The notes beneath the pieces were generated by a model, which had not been told where the DNA came from, did no database searches, and worked only from the letters and a program-made list of their open reading frames with translations. From Pseudomonas caricapapayae (GTDB lineage Bacteria > Pseudomonadota > Gammaproteobacteria > Pseudomonadales > Pseudomonadaceae), in assembly GCF_001400735.1 (NCBI RefSeq), contig NZ_LJPW01000161.1:1-64000 (forward strand): a stretch of 64,000 nt of DNA, written 5' to 3'. Below, one piece after another: positions 29,020 through 37,778 of this stretch. The position numbers were made by a program, and so were the translations under genes. The stretch's first letter is position 1. The number at the start of each line of letters is the position of its first letter.

Positions 29020-29448
29020 TTAAAACTTCAGTTCTTGGGGCTGCTGAGCAGTATGAGGGTGTACAGCGCCCGCATAGACTTTCAGCTTACGATACATGTC
29101 GCGACCCAGCGGGTTCTTAGGCAGCATGCCTTTGACCGCGGTCTCGATCACGCGCTCAGGAGCTTTGGCGATCAGCTTTTCGAAGTTGATCGACTTGATC
29201 CCGCCCGGAAAACCGGAGTGTGAGTAGTAGATCTTGTCGGTGGTTTTGGCACCAGTAACGCGGATCTGCTCGGCATTGATCACGACGATGTAGTCGCCGG
29301 TATCAACGTGCGGAGTGTATTCCGGCTTGTGCTTGCCACGCAGACGGCTCGCGATTTCGGTGGCCAGACGACCCAGGGTCTGACCAGCAGCGTCGACGAC
29401 GAACCAGTCGCGCTTAACTGTTTCCGGTTTAGCAGTAAAAGTTTTCAT
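29020..29448 (-). CDS. rplM: 50S ribosomal protein L13
   Basis: 142 aa, full length. MKTFTAKPETVKRDWFVVDA, DTGDYIVVINAEQIRVTGAK and the MLPKNPLGRDMYRKLKVYAG motif are characteristic. L13 is an early assembly protein of the large subunit. A good promoter is seen 40-70 bp upstream. Confidence 0.99.
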   Translation of the reverse strand: MKTFTAKPETVKRDWFVVDAAGQTLGRLATEIASRLRGKHKPEYTPHVDTGDYIVVINAEQIRVTGAKTTDKIYYSHSGFPGGIKSINFEKLIAKAPERVIETAVKGMLPKNPLGRDMYRKLKVYAGAVHPHTAQQPQELKF

Positions 29449-29489
29449 TCTTTATAGCCTCAGGGGCCGCCCTGAAAATTAGACGGCGG

Positions 29490-29525
29490 ATCTTACTGAA
29501 TAGTGCGTACTTTGACAAGTCAAAG
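29490..29525 (-). promoter_or_regulatory. rplM promoter with overlapping palindrome
   Basis: On the minus strand TTGTCA (29513-29518) and TAAGAT (29490-29495) with 17-bp spacing form a good sigma70 promoter, giving a leader of about 35 nt. A perfect inverted repeat CTTTGAC-AA-GTCAAAG (29510-29525) covers the -35 box. Confidence 0.75.
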
Positions 29526-29844
29526 GCAGCCGGAAACAGACGCTATCGGGGGCTCGGGTCAGCGCGTCCGTTATACGGCAAGATTCTTCGGCAGACGGCG
29601 CATCACTTCCACTGCAAAGAGCTGGCGGATTATACAGACTGTAAAAATAACCTCAACCGGATTTTTTGTTCACATTCTGTTTATTGCCTGCGAGGTGTGG
29701 ATTGGCGGATATTTGCGCCCTTAGCATAAGGCCATCATGCGCACCTCTCGCAGGGATCCTGACATGAGGAGGCTGGACAGGCCCGATAAAAAATAAGACG
29801 ATCCAGCCGTTGCTTGACCATTTACCCATATAAGAATAACGATT
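29526..29844. other. Intergenic region upstream of the GlxA-type regulator
   Basis: About 320 bp with no supportable gene. Its right end must hold the promoter of the regulator gene, but I see no clear -35/-10 pair; TATAAG (29829-29834) is close to the start codon. No repeats of note. Confidence 0.35.
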
Positions 29845-30849
29845 ATGCCGATCCAACACGCCACTCCGCTACGCCGCGTAAGCATCCTCGCCACTGACAA
29901 GATGTTTGCCTCGACGGTCATGCAGGCCAAGGACTTCTTTCACCTGGCCAGCCTTCGCTACAGCAAACAATTGGGCCAGGGCCTGGTGCCCGCTTTCGAA
30001 ACGCGCCTGGTCAGCCCGGACGGCCTCTCTGTCAGCAGCTTCAGCGATGTCACGCTGCCGGTCGACGGAGCACTGTGCCAGAGCGATATCATCGTCATCC
30101 CGGCATTCTGGGATGACTTTGAAACCCTGTGCCAACGCTACCCACAGATTCTGCCCTGGCTGCGCGAGCAACACGCCAAGGGTGCCGTGCTTTGCGCAGA
30201 AGCCACCGGCGTCTACTGGCTCGCCGAGGCCGGCTTGCTGGACGGCAAGGAAGCGACTACCTACTGGCGCTTTTTCGGCGCGTTTGCCGAACGCTACCCC
30301 AAGGTGCTGCTCAATCAGGAAAAGCACCTGACCGATGCCGATAACGTTTACTGCGCAGGTGGCACGACCTCAGCCTGCGATCTCTACATCTACCTGATCG
30401 AGCGTTTCTGCGGTGCCAACGTAGCCCAGGCGGTGGCCCGTGACATTCTCTACGAGGTGCGCCGCACCTACTCACCAGGGCGAATCGGTTTTGGCGGTCA
30501 AAAGCTGCATCAGGACGTGATAATTCTGCAGATCCAGCACTGGCTGGAAGAGCATTTTGCCGACAAGTTTCGCTTTGAAGATGTCGCCCGCGAACACGGC
30601 ATGAGCATTCGCAACTTCATGCGCCGCTTTCAGGCGGCCACGGGCGACAAGCCGCTGCATTACCTGCAACGGCTGCGGATTGAAACGGCGAAGGGGTTGC
30701 TGTCAGGGTCTCGCAAGAGCATCAAGACCATCAGCTATGAGGTGGGCTATGACGATGCCAGCTTTTTCGCTCGCCTGTTTCGCCAGCACACCGAGCTGTC
30801 GCCCAACCAGTATCGACAGCAGTTCGAAAACCACAAGGAGAGGCTCTGA
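29845..30849 (+). CDS. GlxA-family AraC-type transcriptional regulator
   Basis: 334 aa. N-terminal DJ-1/PfpI-like domain (about 10-185) with a Cys in GAVLCAEATGVYWLAEAGLL near 115, followed by an AraC HTH pair (about 225-328: FRFEDVAREHGMSIRNFMRR, then SIKTISYEVGYDDASFFARL with the typical FxRxFRQHTELSPNQYR end). The GlxA class includes regulators of choline, carnitine, arginine and glycine betaine catabolism, but the ligand cannot be told from sequence. It stands alone between rplM and zapE. The ribosome site is weak, so the start is uncertain. Family is sure, target unknown. Confidence 0.85.
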   Translation: MPIQHATPLRRVSILATDKMFASTVMQAKDFFHLASLRYSKQLGQGLVPAFETRLVSPDGLSVSSFSDVTLPVDGALCQSDIIVIPAFWDDFETLCQRYPQILPWLREQHAKGAVLCAEATGVYWLAEAGLLDGKEATTYWRFFGAFAERYPKVLLNQEKHLTDADNVYCAGGTTSACDLYIYLIERFCGANVAQAVARDILYEVRRTYSPGRIGFGGQKLHQDVIILQIQHWLEEHFADKFRFEDVAREHGMSIRNFMRRFQAATGDKPLHYLQRLRIETAKGLLSGSRKSIKTISYEVGYDDASFFARLFRQHTELSPNQYRQQFENHKERL

Positions 30850-30870
30850 GCTCAAGCTGCAAGCCTGGGA

Positions 30871-30906
30871 CAAGTTTCAAGCTTCTGACTTGAAGCTTGA
30901 AACTTG
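30871..30906. repeat. Perfect 15-bp inverted repeat between the regulator gene and zapE
   Basis: CAAGTTTCAAGCTTC, 6-nt loop, then its exact reverse complement. It lies in the convergent gap after the GlxA-type regulator. No T run follows on either strand. CAAGCTT-rich intergenic repeats occur in Pseudomonas genomes; this could be such a repeat acting as a bidirectional transcript end. Confidence 0.75.
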
Positions 30907-30915
30907 CAGTTGCTA

Positions 30916-32010
30916 CTAGGGCTTGTGCGCCCGCGAAAGGAATTCGTGGGATTGCATTTCGAGCAGGCGACTCAAGGTGCGCTGGAACTCGAACATCAAC
31001 CGCCCACCGGTGTACAGGTCCTTCAATTCAACCTCGGCCGAGATGATCAGCTTGACATTACGGTCATAGAACTCGTCGACCATATTGATAAAGCGCCGGG
31101 CGATGTCGTCGGTAGAAACGTCCATCTGCTCGACGCCGCTGATCAGCACCGCATGGAAAATCTTGCCCAGCTCGATGTAATCGTTCTGACTGCGAGGCCC
31201 GTCGCACAACTCGCGAAAATCGAACCAGGCCACGTCATCACAGGTACGCAGGGCACGGATCTCGCGGTTTTCGATCATCAACACATCGTTTTCGATGGTC
31301 TCAGCGCAATCCGGAGTCAGGGCCTTGAAGCTTTTACGCAGGCTTTCCTGTGCGACTTCGTTGAGCGGGAAGTGAAACAGCTCGGCCTGCTCAAGGTGAC
31401 GCAGGCGGTAATCGACACCGCTGTCGACATTGACGATATCGGTATTCTGCTTGATCAACGCGATAGCCGGCAGGAAACGCGCCCGCTGCAAACCGTCCTT
31501 GTATAAACCGTCCGGGACGATGTTGGAGGTTGCAACCAGCGTCACGCCATTCTTGAACAGCTCTTCCATCAGCGTCCCTAGAATCATGGCGTCGGTGATG
31601 TCGGAAACGAAGAACTCGTCAAAACAGATGACCCGCGCTTCGTCGGAAAAACGCTTGGCAATAATCGTCAGCGGGTTTTTCTCGCCTTTTAGGGTCTTCA
31701 TCTCTTCGTGCACGCGCTTCATGAAGCGGTGGAAGTGAGTGCGCACCTTGTCCTGAAACGGCAAGGCGTCAAAGAACGTGTCAACCAGATACGTCTTGCC
31801 GCGGCCCACGCCCCCCCAGAAGTACAGCCCCTTGACCAGAGCGGGTTCCTTTTTGCCGAACAGCTTGCCGAACAGGCCGGGCTTGCTGTCGTGAGCGGCA
31901 ACCAGATCGTCGTACAGACGCTGCAAATGGCGTACAGCGTTTTCCTGCGCGGCATCATGGAAGAAGTCCGGGCGTTTCAGATCAGCTTGATATCGTTCTA
32001 GGGGCGTCAT
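30916..32010 (-). CDS. zapE: AFG1-like ATPase ZapE
   Basis: 364-aa AAA+ protein associated with the division site and FtsZ in E. coli, and related to mitochondrial AFG1/LACE1. P-loop GGVGRGKTYLVD near 67, Walker B ICFDEFFVSDITDAM near 130, sensor region LVATSNIVPDGLY, and arginine finger region further on. It lies 62 bp downstream of trpS and behind the trpS terminator. Confidence 0.94.
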   Translation of the reverse strand: MTPLERYQADLKRPDFFHDAAQENAVRHLQRLYDDLVAAHDSKPGLFGKLFGKKEPALVKGLYFWGGVGRGKTYLVDTFFDALPFQDKVRTHFHRFMKRVHEEMKTLKGEKNPLTIIAKRFSDEARVICFDEFFVSDITDAMILGTLMEELFKNGVTLVATSNIVPDGLYKDGLQRARFLPAIALIKQNTDIVNVDSGVDYRLRHLEQAELFHFPLNEVAQESLRKSFKALTPDCAETIENDVLMIENREIRALRTCDDVAWFDFRELCDGPRSQNDYIELGKIFHAVLISGVEQMDVSTDDIARRFINMVDEFYDRNVKLIISAEVELKDLYTGGRLMFEFQRTLSRLLEMQSHEFLSRAHKP

Positions 32011-32028
32011 AATTCGTTAGCAAGGCAA

Positions 32029-32060
32029 CAAAAACGGGTCGTCACTGTAGCGACGACCCC
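32029..32060 (-). terminator. Terminator of trpS
   Basis: On the minus strand GGGTCGTC-8 nt-GACGACCC, an 8-bp perfect stem, then GTTTTTG. It lies in the 62-bp trpS-zapE gap. Confidence 0.85.
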
Positions 32061-32072
32061 GAGGATTGGCAA

Positions 32073-33422
32073 TCAGTCCTGTTGAGGAGCAAGCGCCAGC
32101 TTGAGAGTCTCGATGGCGCTGTCGCGTGCGGCAGCGTCGGCAAATACCGGACTGTCCGCCACACAGTCGCCGTTCAGCCACAGCGTAAAGCGATCGTCCT
32201 CACTGCGCAGGTCCAGTTCACCGCCCTGCTGCAACTGCTTGCTGACGACGCCAGCAGCCTTGCCATCGGCAAAATGGCGCGACAACAGCAACTGCTCGCC
32301 ATCGGCAGCCAGCAAACGGAAACGGAAGCTGCCGTCGTCTTCACGGAAGCTGACGAAACGAGCGCCCTTGCTGGCCTTTTTCTTGCCGGTATCGGCGTTC
32401 TGCACCACGGTACGGAACGACCGCAGCCCCACCGCCTCGCGCAATTGCTCAAGGAATGGTGTGGCGACACGCCGGGCTTTCTGCGCACCGGCGAGCAGGA
32501 TGTCTTCGAGATCGGCAGGACGCTCGATCAGCCCCAGGTACTTTTCGCGGGGTTCGCTCAACTGGGCATCCAGCAAGGCAAACAGACGATTTTTCGCTTC
32601 GCCCCAGCCCAGGCCCTGCAACAGGTCGGAACGGAATTCGGCGCACTGCCCGGCCGTCGAGAAAGCCTGGTACAGGGTAAACAGGTGCGAGGTGTCCGGG
32701 TCTTTCGCCTCACCCGGCGCACGCGAGTCGGTGACGATGCGCGATATGGCGTTTTTCATCTCCTTGGCACTGCTGAATAACGGGATGGTGTTGTCGTAGC
32801 TCTTGGACATCTTGCGACCGTCCAGGCCTGGCAGCGTCGCAACGCTCTCTTCGATCAGCGCCTCTGGCATGACAAAGAATTCCTTGCCGTGACCGAACAG
32901 GTGGTTGAAACGCTGGCCGATATCGCGGGCCATTTCAACGTGCTGAATCTGGTCGCGCCCTACCGGAACCTGATGAGCATTGAACATCAGAATATCGGCG
33001 GCCATCAGCACCGGATAGCTGTACAAGCCCATGGTGATACCCGCATCCGGGTCTTCGCCGCTGTCCACGTTCTTGTCCACCGACGCCTTGTAGGCGTGGG
33101 CGCGATTGAGCAGGCCCTTGGCCGCTACACAGGTGAGCAGCCAGGTCAGTTCCGGGATCTCGGGGATGTCCGACTGGCGATAGAAGGTCACACGCTCAAC
33201 GTCCAGGCCAGCTGCCAGCCAGGTTGCGGCGATTTCCAGACGCGAACGCTGAATGCGCAGCGGTTCATCGCATTTGATCAGCGCGTGGTAATCGGCCAGA
33301 AAATAGAACGAATCGAAGTCGCTCTGACGGCTGGCAACAATGGCCGGGCGAATGGCACCCGCGTAGTTGCCCAGATGGGGAGTACCGGTGGTCGTGATAC
33401 CGGTCAGGATACGAGTGGTCAT
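32073..33422 (-). CDS. trpS: Tryptophanyl-tRNA synthetase
   Basis: Class I aminoacyl-tRNA synthetase. The start MTTRILTGITTTGTPHLGNY (33422) gives 449 aa; the nine codons open upstream are not conserved. HIGH-like PHLGN near 15 and KMSKS (GLDGRKMSKSYDN) near 205. It is longer than E. coli TrpRS (334 aa) by about 110 C-terminal residues (from about 335) forming an extra domain with FVSFREDDGSFRFRLLAADG, a feature of the Pseudomonas form. Function of that tail is not known to me. Confidence 0.97.
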   Translation of the reverse strand: MTTRILTGITTTGTPHLGNYAGAIRPAIVASRQSDFDSFYFLADYHALIKCDEPLRIQRSRLEIAATWLAAGLDVERVTFYRQSDIPEIPELTWLLTCVAAKGLLNRAHAYKASVDKNVDSGEDPDAGITMGLYSYPVLMAADILMFNAHQVPVGRDQIQHVEMARDIGQRFNHLFGHGKEFFVMPEALIEESVATLPGLDGRKMSKSYDNTIPLFSSAKEMKNAISRIVTDSRAPGEAKDPDTSHLFTLYQAFSTAGQCAEFRSDLLQGLGWGEAKNRLFALLDAQLSEPREKYLGLIERPADLEDILLAGAQKARRVATPFLEQLREAVGLRSFRTVVQNADTGKKKASKGARFVSFREDDGSFRFRLLAADGEQLLLSRHFADGKAAGVVSKQLQQGGELDLRSEDDRFTLWLNGDCVADSPVFADAAARDSAIETLKLALAPQQD

Positions 33423-33461
33423 GGCAGGTCGCTTATCAATAGGGTGCAATACGGGCTGCAG

Positions 33462-34091
33462 TCAGCTGGAAAGTCGCGGCAGAAGCAGATCTTTCAGATC
33501 GGTCAGCTTGCCATGAAAAAAGTGTCCGCATTCTGCCACTTTCAGTAGCTCATGTGGACGTTGCAGTGCTGCAGACCATGCATAGACCGTTTCGGGATCA
33601 ATCACTTCGTCGCTCTCGGGCTGAATGATCGTCAGCGGGCAGGCGTGTGGCAGTACGCTCTGATCCTTGAGCCGCGACGCCGCAGCAGCAACCAGAAACA
33701 AATGAGTCAGCGTTTCACCCTCGGCCTCCAGCCTTCCCCCCAGATTCGCAGCGACGTAGCCGCCAAAGGAAAAACCGAACAGGGTCATCGGCAGATCAGC
33801 GTGCCGAGCCCGCAGCCACCGGGCTGCAGCCTGAGCATCATCGATTTCGCCCGGCCCGGCAACCGACGTACCGGCACTGGCACCGACACCGCGATAATTG
33901 AAGCGCAAGGTGATCAGACCCTGGTCTCTTGCGGTACGCTGCAGCGTCGAGACGACTTTATTGAGCATCGTTCCACCCTGTATCGGGTTAGGATGGCAAA
34001 TCAGTGCAACGCCTCGGGCGTCGGGTACGTCCTGATACAGCGCTTCGAGCTGGCCTTCTGGGCCATCGATAAATAATGGGGTTTCACGCAT
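33462..34091 (-). CDS. Alpha/beta hydrolase (COG2945-like)
   Basis: 209 aa from the ATG at 34091 (MRETPLFIDGPEGQLEALYQ); the codon two upstream is TTG. Fold signs: HPNPIQGGTMLNKVVSTLQR at about 35-54 (oxyanion side), nucleophile elbow GFSFGG near 107, an Asp in PESDEVIDPETVY and a final His in CGHFFHG, giving a likely Ser-Asp-His triad. Substrate unknown. It lies 40 bp upstream of trpS on the same strand, so it may be cotranscribed. Confidence 0.85.
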   Translation of the reverse strand: MRETPLFIDGPEGQLEALYQDVPDARGVALICHPNPIQGGTMLNKVVSTLQRTARDQGLITLRFNYRGVGASAGTSVAGPGEIDDAQAAARWLRARHADLPMTLFGFSFGGYVAANLGGRLEAEGETLTHLFLVAAAASRLKDQSVLPHACPLTIIQPESDEVIDPETVYAWSAALQRPHELLKVAECGHFFHGKLTDLKDLLLPRLSS

Positions 34092-34236
34092 GAGCAAAAC
34101 AGAACTCCGTGACCTCGAAATGGGTCGACTCGTCTAGCTGATTGTCTGCGGCTTGCATATCAACGATACGTCGCGGGTATACAGCGCAGGTTCCAGCCGT
34201 TAACGTAAAGCAAAGCCGTTTATAGAGGAAGGACTC

Positions 34237-34680
34237 GTGGAACACTCGCTCTTAGTCTGGTTGTTGCCGACGCTCGCCCTGGTGGCCGGTGTCGTCATTG
34301 GTTTTCTGGTGGCACGCCTGCTGCCCAACACCGTTCCGAACAGCACCCAGCGTCAGCTGGACGACATTCAGGAGCGTTTCGACACCTATCAGAACGAGGT
34401 AGTCACGCACTTCAACAGCACGGCCAATCTGGTACAGAAGCTTTCACAGAGCTACCAGGATGTTCAGGAACACCTTGCCGAGGGCGCCAACCGTCTGGCT
34501 CTCGACGAGTTGACCCGTCAACGCCTGCTGGCGGCTCTGCACCCGGAGGCCAATCAGGCACATCGCGATCATCGCGACCGCCTTACCCCCCCGCGTGACA
34601 CCGAGACCCCCAAGGACTACGCCCCCAAGTCGCCCAACACTCCAGGAATGCTGGATGAGCATTACGGCTTGAAAAGATAG
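34237..34680 (+). CDS. zapG: YhcB/ZapG family inner-membrane protein (DUF1043)
   Basis: 147 aa from GTG at 34237 with AGAGGAAGGA upstream. One N-terminal transmembrane helix (LVWLLPTLALVAGVVIGFLV, about 6-25), then a long coiled coil (about 37-105) and a Pro/Asp-rich tail. In E. coli YhcB (ZapG) links cell elongation, division and envelope synthesis. It is transcribed alone and followed by a strong terminator. Confidence 0.9.
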   Translation: MEHSLLVWLLPTLALVAGVVIGFLVARLLPNTVPNSTQRQLDDIQERFDTYQNEVVTHFNSTANLVQKLSQSYQDVQEHLAEGANRLALDELTRQRLLAALHPEANQAHRDHRDRLTPPRDTETPKDYAPKSPNTPGMLDEHYGLKR

Positions 34681-34695
34681 GGATTCACAACCACT

Positions 34696-34737
34696 GAAAA
34701 GCCCGCCGCAGACACTGTCTGCGGCGGGCTTTTTTGT
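34696..34737 (+). terminator. Terminator of zapG
   Basis: GCCCGCCGCAGAC-ACT-GTCTGCGGCGGGC followed by T6: a perfect 13-bp stem. The A run on the left (34697-34700) may also let it act for cysNC in the opposite direction. Confidence 0.92.
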
Positions 34738-34803
34738 AGGCGCGTGTCAGCCTTTTCTGTGCGTTCCGTGCCCGCTCAGAGAACGGACACGGTGTCAGCG
34801 CAA

Positions 34804-36702
34804 TCAGATCGCGCCGCGGCTGCGCAGCAGGTCCAGCACCTGCCTGACGCTTTCTTCCAGGTTGAGTGTCTGCGTGTCGATCACCAGATCGGCATTCAGT
34901 GGCACGTCATACGGGAAGGACTCGCCAGGAATGTTGTCGCCATCAGCGGCATACAGACCTTGCGGGTCACGTTCGCGGCACACCGCGGGTGACGCCTGAA
35001 CATAGACGGTCAGCAGACGCTCTTTGCCGATCAGCGCCTTGGCACGCTCACGTCCCTCGGCGTCCGGCGCAACGAAAGCAGCCAGGGTCAGCAGGCCCGC
35101 CTCGTTGAACTGGCGCGCCACGTGAGCGGCACGGCTCCAGTTCTCGGTACGACCGGCACGGTCCTGTGGCAAGCCCTTGTTCAGGTCATGACGCAGGTTC
35201 TGACCGTCCAGTACGTAGACCGCACGGCCCATGTCGAACAGCTTGCGCTCGACCGCATACGCCAGCGTACTCTTGCCCGCGCCGGACAGGCCGCTGAACA
35301 ATACTGTGGCCGGTTGCTGGCCAAAACGCTGCGCACGCTCCTCGGTGGAGACATGGGCCAGTTCGCCATGATGCTGCGAACCACCGCCCGAGACCGGCTT
35401 GGCAATGATCATGCCCGCCGCCACAGTGCCGTTGGTCAGACGATCAATGACAATGAAAGAGCCCGTGGTGCGGTTGCTGCTGTAGCCGTCCAGCGCGATG
35501 GGCGCATCGAGGCTGACCTTGACCCGGCCGATCTCGTTCAGTTGCAACGAGCTGGCAGGGCCTTCCTCCAGCGTGTTCACATCGACCCGATGGGTAATGC
35601 TGGCAATGGAGCCCGGCACATAGCTGGTGGCACGCTTGATGTCGTATTTCTTGCCCGGCAGCATGGGCTCTTCGGCCATCCATACCAGCATGGCGTCGAA
35701 CGCATCGCTGACCTGCGGAACGTTGTCGGCATGCACCAGCAGGTCGCCACGGGAGATGTCGATTTCGTCTTCCATGGTCAGGGTCACAGCCTGACCCGGT
35801 CCGGCATGCTCCAGCTCACCCTCATAGGTGACGATGGACTTCACACGGCTGCTCTTGCCCGACGGCAGCACGACGATCTCGTCGCCCTTGTGCACGATGC
35901 CGCTGGCCAGCGTACCGGCGAAGCCACGGAAATTCAGGTTCGGACGGTTGACGTACTGCACCGGGAATCGCAGGTCTGCATAGTTGCGATCACTGGCGAT
36001 TTCGACGGTTTCGAGAATCTCCATCAGCGACTGGCCGGTGTACCACGGCGAACGCTCGCTCTTGTTCACCACGTTGTCGCCCTTGAGCGCCGACATCGGC
36101 ACAAACGCCATGGTGGTCGGCTTGAACGCAATACCCTCGGCAAACTTCAGGTAATCGGTCTTGATCGACTCGAACACGCTCTCGTCAAAACCATTGAGGT
36201 CCATCTTGTTGATGGCGACAACGATATGCTTGATGCCCAGCAGCGAAGCGATATAGCTGTGACGGCGGGTCTGGGTCTGCACGCCATAGCGCGCATCCAC
36301 CAGAATGATCGCCAGGTCACAGGTCGAAGCACCAGTGGCCATGTTACGGGTGTACTGCTCATGTCCTGGCGTATCGGCAATGATGAACTTGCGCTTGGCC
36401 GTGGAGAAATAGCGATACGCGACATCGATGGTGATGCCCTGCTCGCGCTCGGCCTGCAGACCGTCCACCAGCAACGCCAGATCGACGTCATCGCCAGTGG
36501 TACCGGACTTTTTCGAGTCTCGGGTAATAGCTTCAAGATGATCTTCGTAGATCATCTTGGAGTCGTGCAGCAGACGCCCGATCAGCGTGCTCTTGCCGTC
36601 ATCGACGTTGCCACAGGTGAGGAAGCGCAGCATTTCCTTGCGTTCGTGCTGGCCCAGATAGGCGAGGATGTCCTCGCTGATCAAATCAGATTGATGCGAC
36701 AT
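34804..36702 (-). CDS. cysNC: CysNC: sulfate adenylyltransferase large subunit fused to APS kinase
   Basis: 632 aa. The N-terminal part (1 to about 440) is an EF-Tu-like GTPase: GNVDDGKSTLIGRLL near 31-45, DTPGHEQYTRNM near 112, and NKMDLNGF near 166. From about 450 an APS kinase follows with LFSGLSGAGKSTLAYAVERK. With CysD it makes APS from sulfate and ATP driven by GTP hydrolysis, and the kinase domain makes PAPS. The fusion is common in Pseudomonas; E. coli has separate cysN and cysC. It starts 12 bp after cysD. Confidence 0.97.
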   Translation of the reverse strand: MSHQSDLISEDILAYLGQHERKEMLRFLTCGNVDDGKSTLIGRLLHDSKMIYEDHLEAITRDSKKSGTTGDDVDLALLVDGLQAEREQGITIDVAYRYFSTAKRKFIIADTPGHEQYTRNMATGASTCDLAIILVDARYGVQTQTRRHSYIASLLGIKHIVVAINKMDLNGFDESVFESIKTDYLKFAEGIAFKPTTMAFVPMSALKGDNVVNKSERSPWYTGQSLMEILETVEIASDRNYADLRFPVQYVNRPNLNFRGFAGTLASGIVHKGDEIVVLPSGKSSRVKSIVTYEGELEHAGPGQAVTLTMEDEIDISRGDLLVHADNVPQVSDAFDAMLVWMAEEPMLPGKKYDIKRATSYVPGSIASITHRVDVNTLEEGPASSLQLNEIGRVKVSLDAPIALDGYSSNRTTGSFIVIDRLTNGTVAAGMIIAKPVSGGGSQHHGELAHVSTEERAQRFGQQPATVLFSGLSGAGKSTLAYAVERKLFDMGRAVYVLDGQNLRHDLNKGLPQDRAGRTENWSRAAHVARQFNEAGLLTLAAFVAPDAEGRERAKALIGKERLLTVYVQASPAVCRERDPQGLYAADGDNIPGESFPYDVPLNADLVIDTQTLNLEESVRQVLDLLRSRGAI

Positions 36703-36714
36703 GTGACACCCCCC

Positions 36715-37632
36715 TTAGAAATAACCCTGACGTTTCTTTTCTTCCATCGAGCCAGCACCGTCGTGGTCAATGACCCGACCCTGGCGTTCGGAAGTTCGCG
36801 TCAGCAACATTTCCTGGATGATGTCGGTCAGGCTGGTCGCCTCGGACTCGACGGCACCGGTCAGCGGGTAGCAGCCCAGAGTACGGAAACGGACCTTCTT
36901 CTTGACGATGCGCGACTTCTCTTCATCGGTAAGATGCTCGAGGATGCGCTCGTCGTCGATCATGATCAGCGTACCGTTCTTCTCGATAACGTCGCGCTCG
37001 GCTGCAAAATACAGCGGCACGATCGGGATGCCTTCGAGGTAGATGTACTGCCAGATGTCCAGCTCGGTCCAGTTGGAAAGCGGGAACACACGGATCGACT
37101 CGCCTTTGTTGACGTTGCCGTTATAGACGTTCCACAGCTCGGGGCGCTGGTTTTTCGGGTCCCAGCGATGCTTGCTGTCGCGGAACGAGTAGACACGCTC
37201 CTTGGCCCGGGACTTTTCTTCGTCGCGTCGGGCACCACCGAAGGCAGCATCGAAACCATGTTTGTCGAGCGCCTGTTTCAAGCCCTCGGTCTTCATGATG
37301 TCGGTGTGTTTGGCGCTGCCGTGGGTAAAGGGGTTGATGCCCTGAGCCACGCCATCGGGATTGATGTGAGTGATCAGATCAAGGCCCATTTCCTCGACCA
37401 TCTGGTCACGGAAGCGATACATTTCCTGGAATTTCCAGCGGGTATCGACGTGCATGACCGGGAATGGCAATTTACCGGGGAAGAATGCCTTGCGCGCCAG
37501 GTGCAGCATCACGGCCGAATCCTTGCCGATCGAGTACAGCATCACCGGGTTATCGAACTCGGCGGCGACCTCGCGGATGATGTGGATGCTTTCCGCCTCC
37601 AGCTGTTTCAGATGCGTCAGTTTGTCAACCAT
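36715..37632 (-). CDS. cysD: Sulfate adenylyltransferase small subunit CysD
   Basis: 305 aa, PAPS-reductase/adenine nucleotide alpha-hydrolase fold. PP-loop MLYSIGKDSAVMLHLARKAF near 31-50, VMHVDTRWKFQEMYRFRD near 60, AFGGARRDEEKSRAKERVYS near 135, and the C-terminal RQGRVIDHDGAGSMEEKKRQ with GYF end. First gene of the cysD-cysNC operon; CysB and sulfur limitation control is expected from the family, but I cannot define a CysB site. Confidence 0.98.
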   Translation of the reverse strand: MVDKLTHLKQLEAESIHIIREVAAEFDNPVMLYSIGKDSAVMLHLARKAFFPGKLPFPVMHVDTRWKFQEMYRFRDQMVEEMGLDLITHINPDGVAQGINPFTHGSAKHTDIMKTEGLKQALDKHGFDAAFGGARRDEEKSRAKERVYSFRDSKHRWDPKNQRPELWNVYNGNVNKGESIRVFPLSNWTELDIWQYIYLEGIPIVPLYFAAERDVIEKNGTLIMIDDERILEHLTDEEKSRIVKKKVRFRTLGCYPLTGAVESEATSLTDIIQEMLLTRTSERQGRVIDHDGAGSMEEKKRQGYF

Positions 37633-37778
37633 GGCTACTCACGTTCGTTATGAACCGGGAAACCCCGGGGCGGCCTGCGGGCCGTATTCGAGCCGCGCAC
37701 TTTAACATGCGTGATATCGCTAATCAGCGATGCGGCTAGATCGAAACGATCTATACATATACCCCACCGTTTGATCGG
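37633..37778 (-). promoter_or_regulatory. cysD upstream region with a palindrome
   Basis: 146 bp between the Nif3-family gene and cysD. A perfect inverted repeat AGATCG-AAA-CGATCT lies at 37738-37752 beside an AT-rich stretch (TATACATATA), and a TTTAAC segment at 37700-37705. The cysD promoter must be here; CysB sites have no strict consensus, so no assignment is made. Confidence 0.4.

Noticed and set aside
35122..37653. 843-codon ORF on the plus strand opposite cysNC and cysD
   Set aside because: It runs across two real genes on the other strand, has no recognisable domain and reflects high GC3 codon use.
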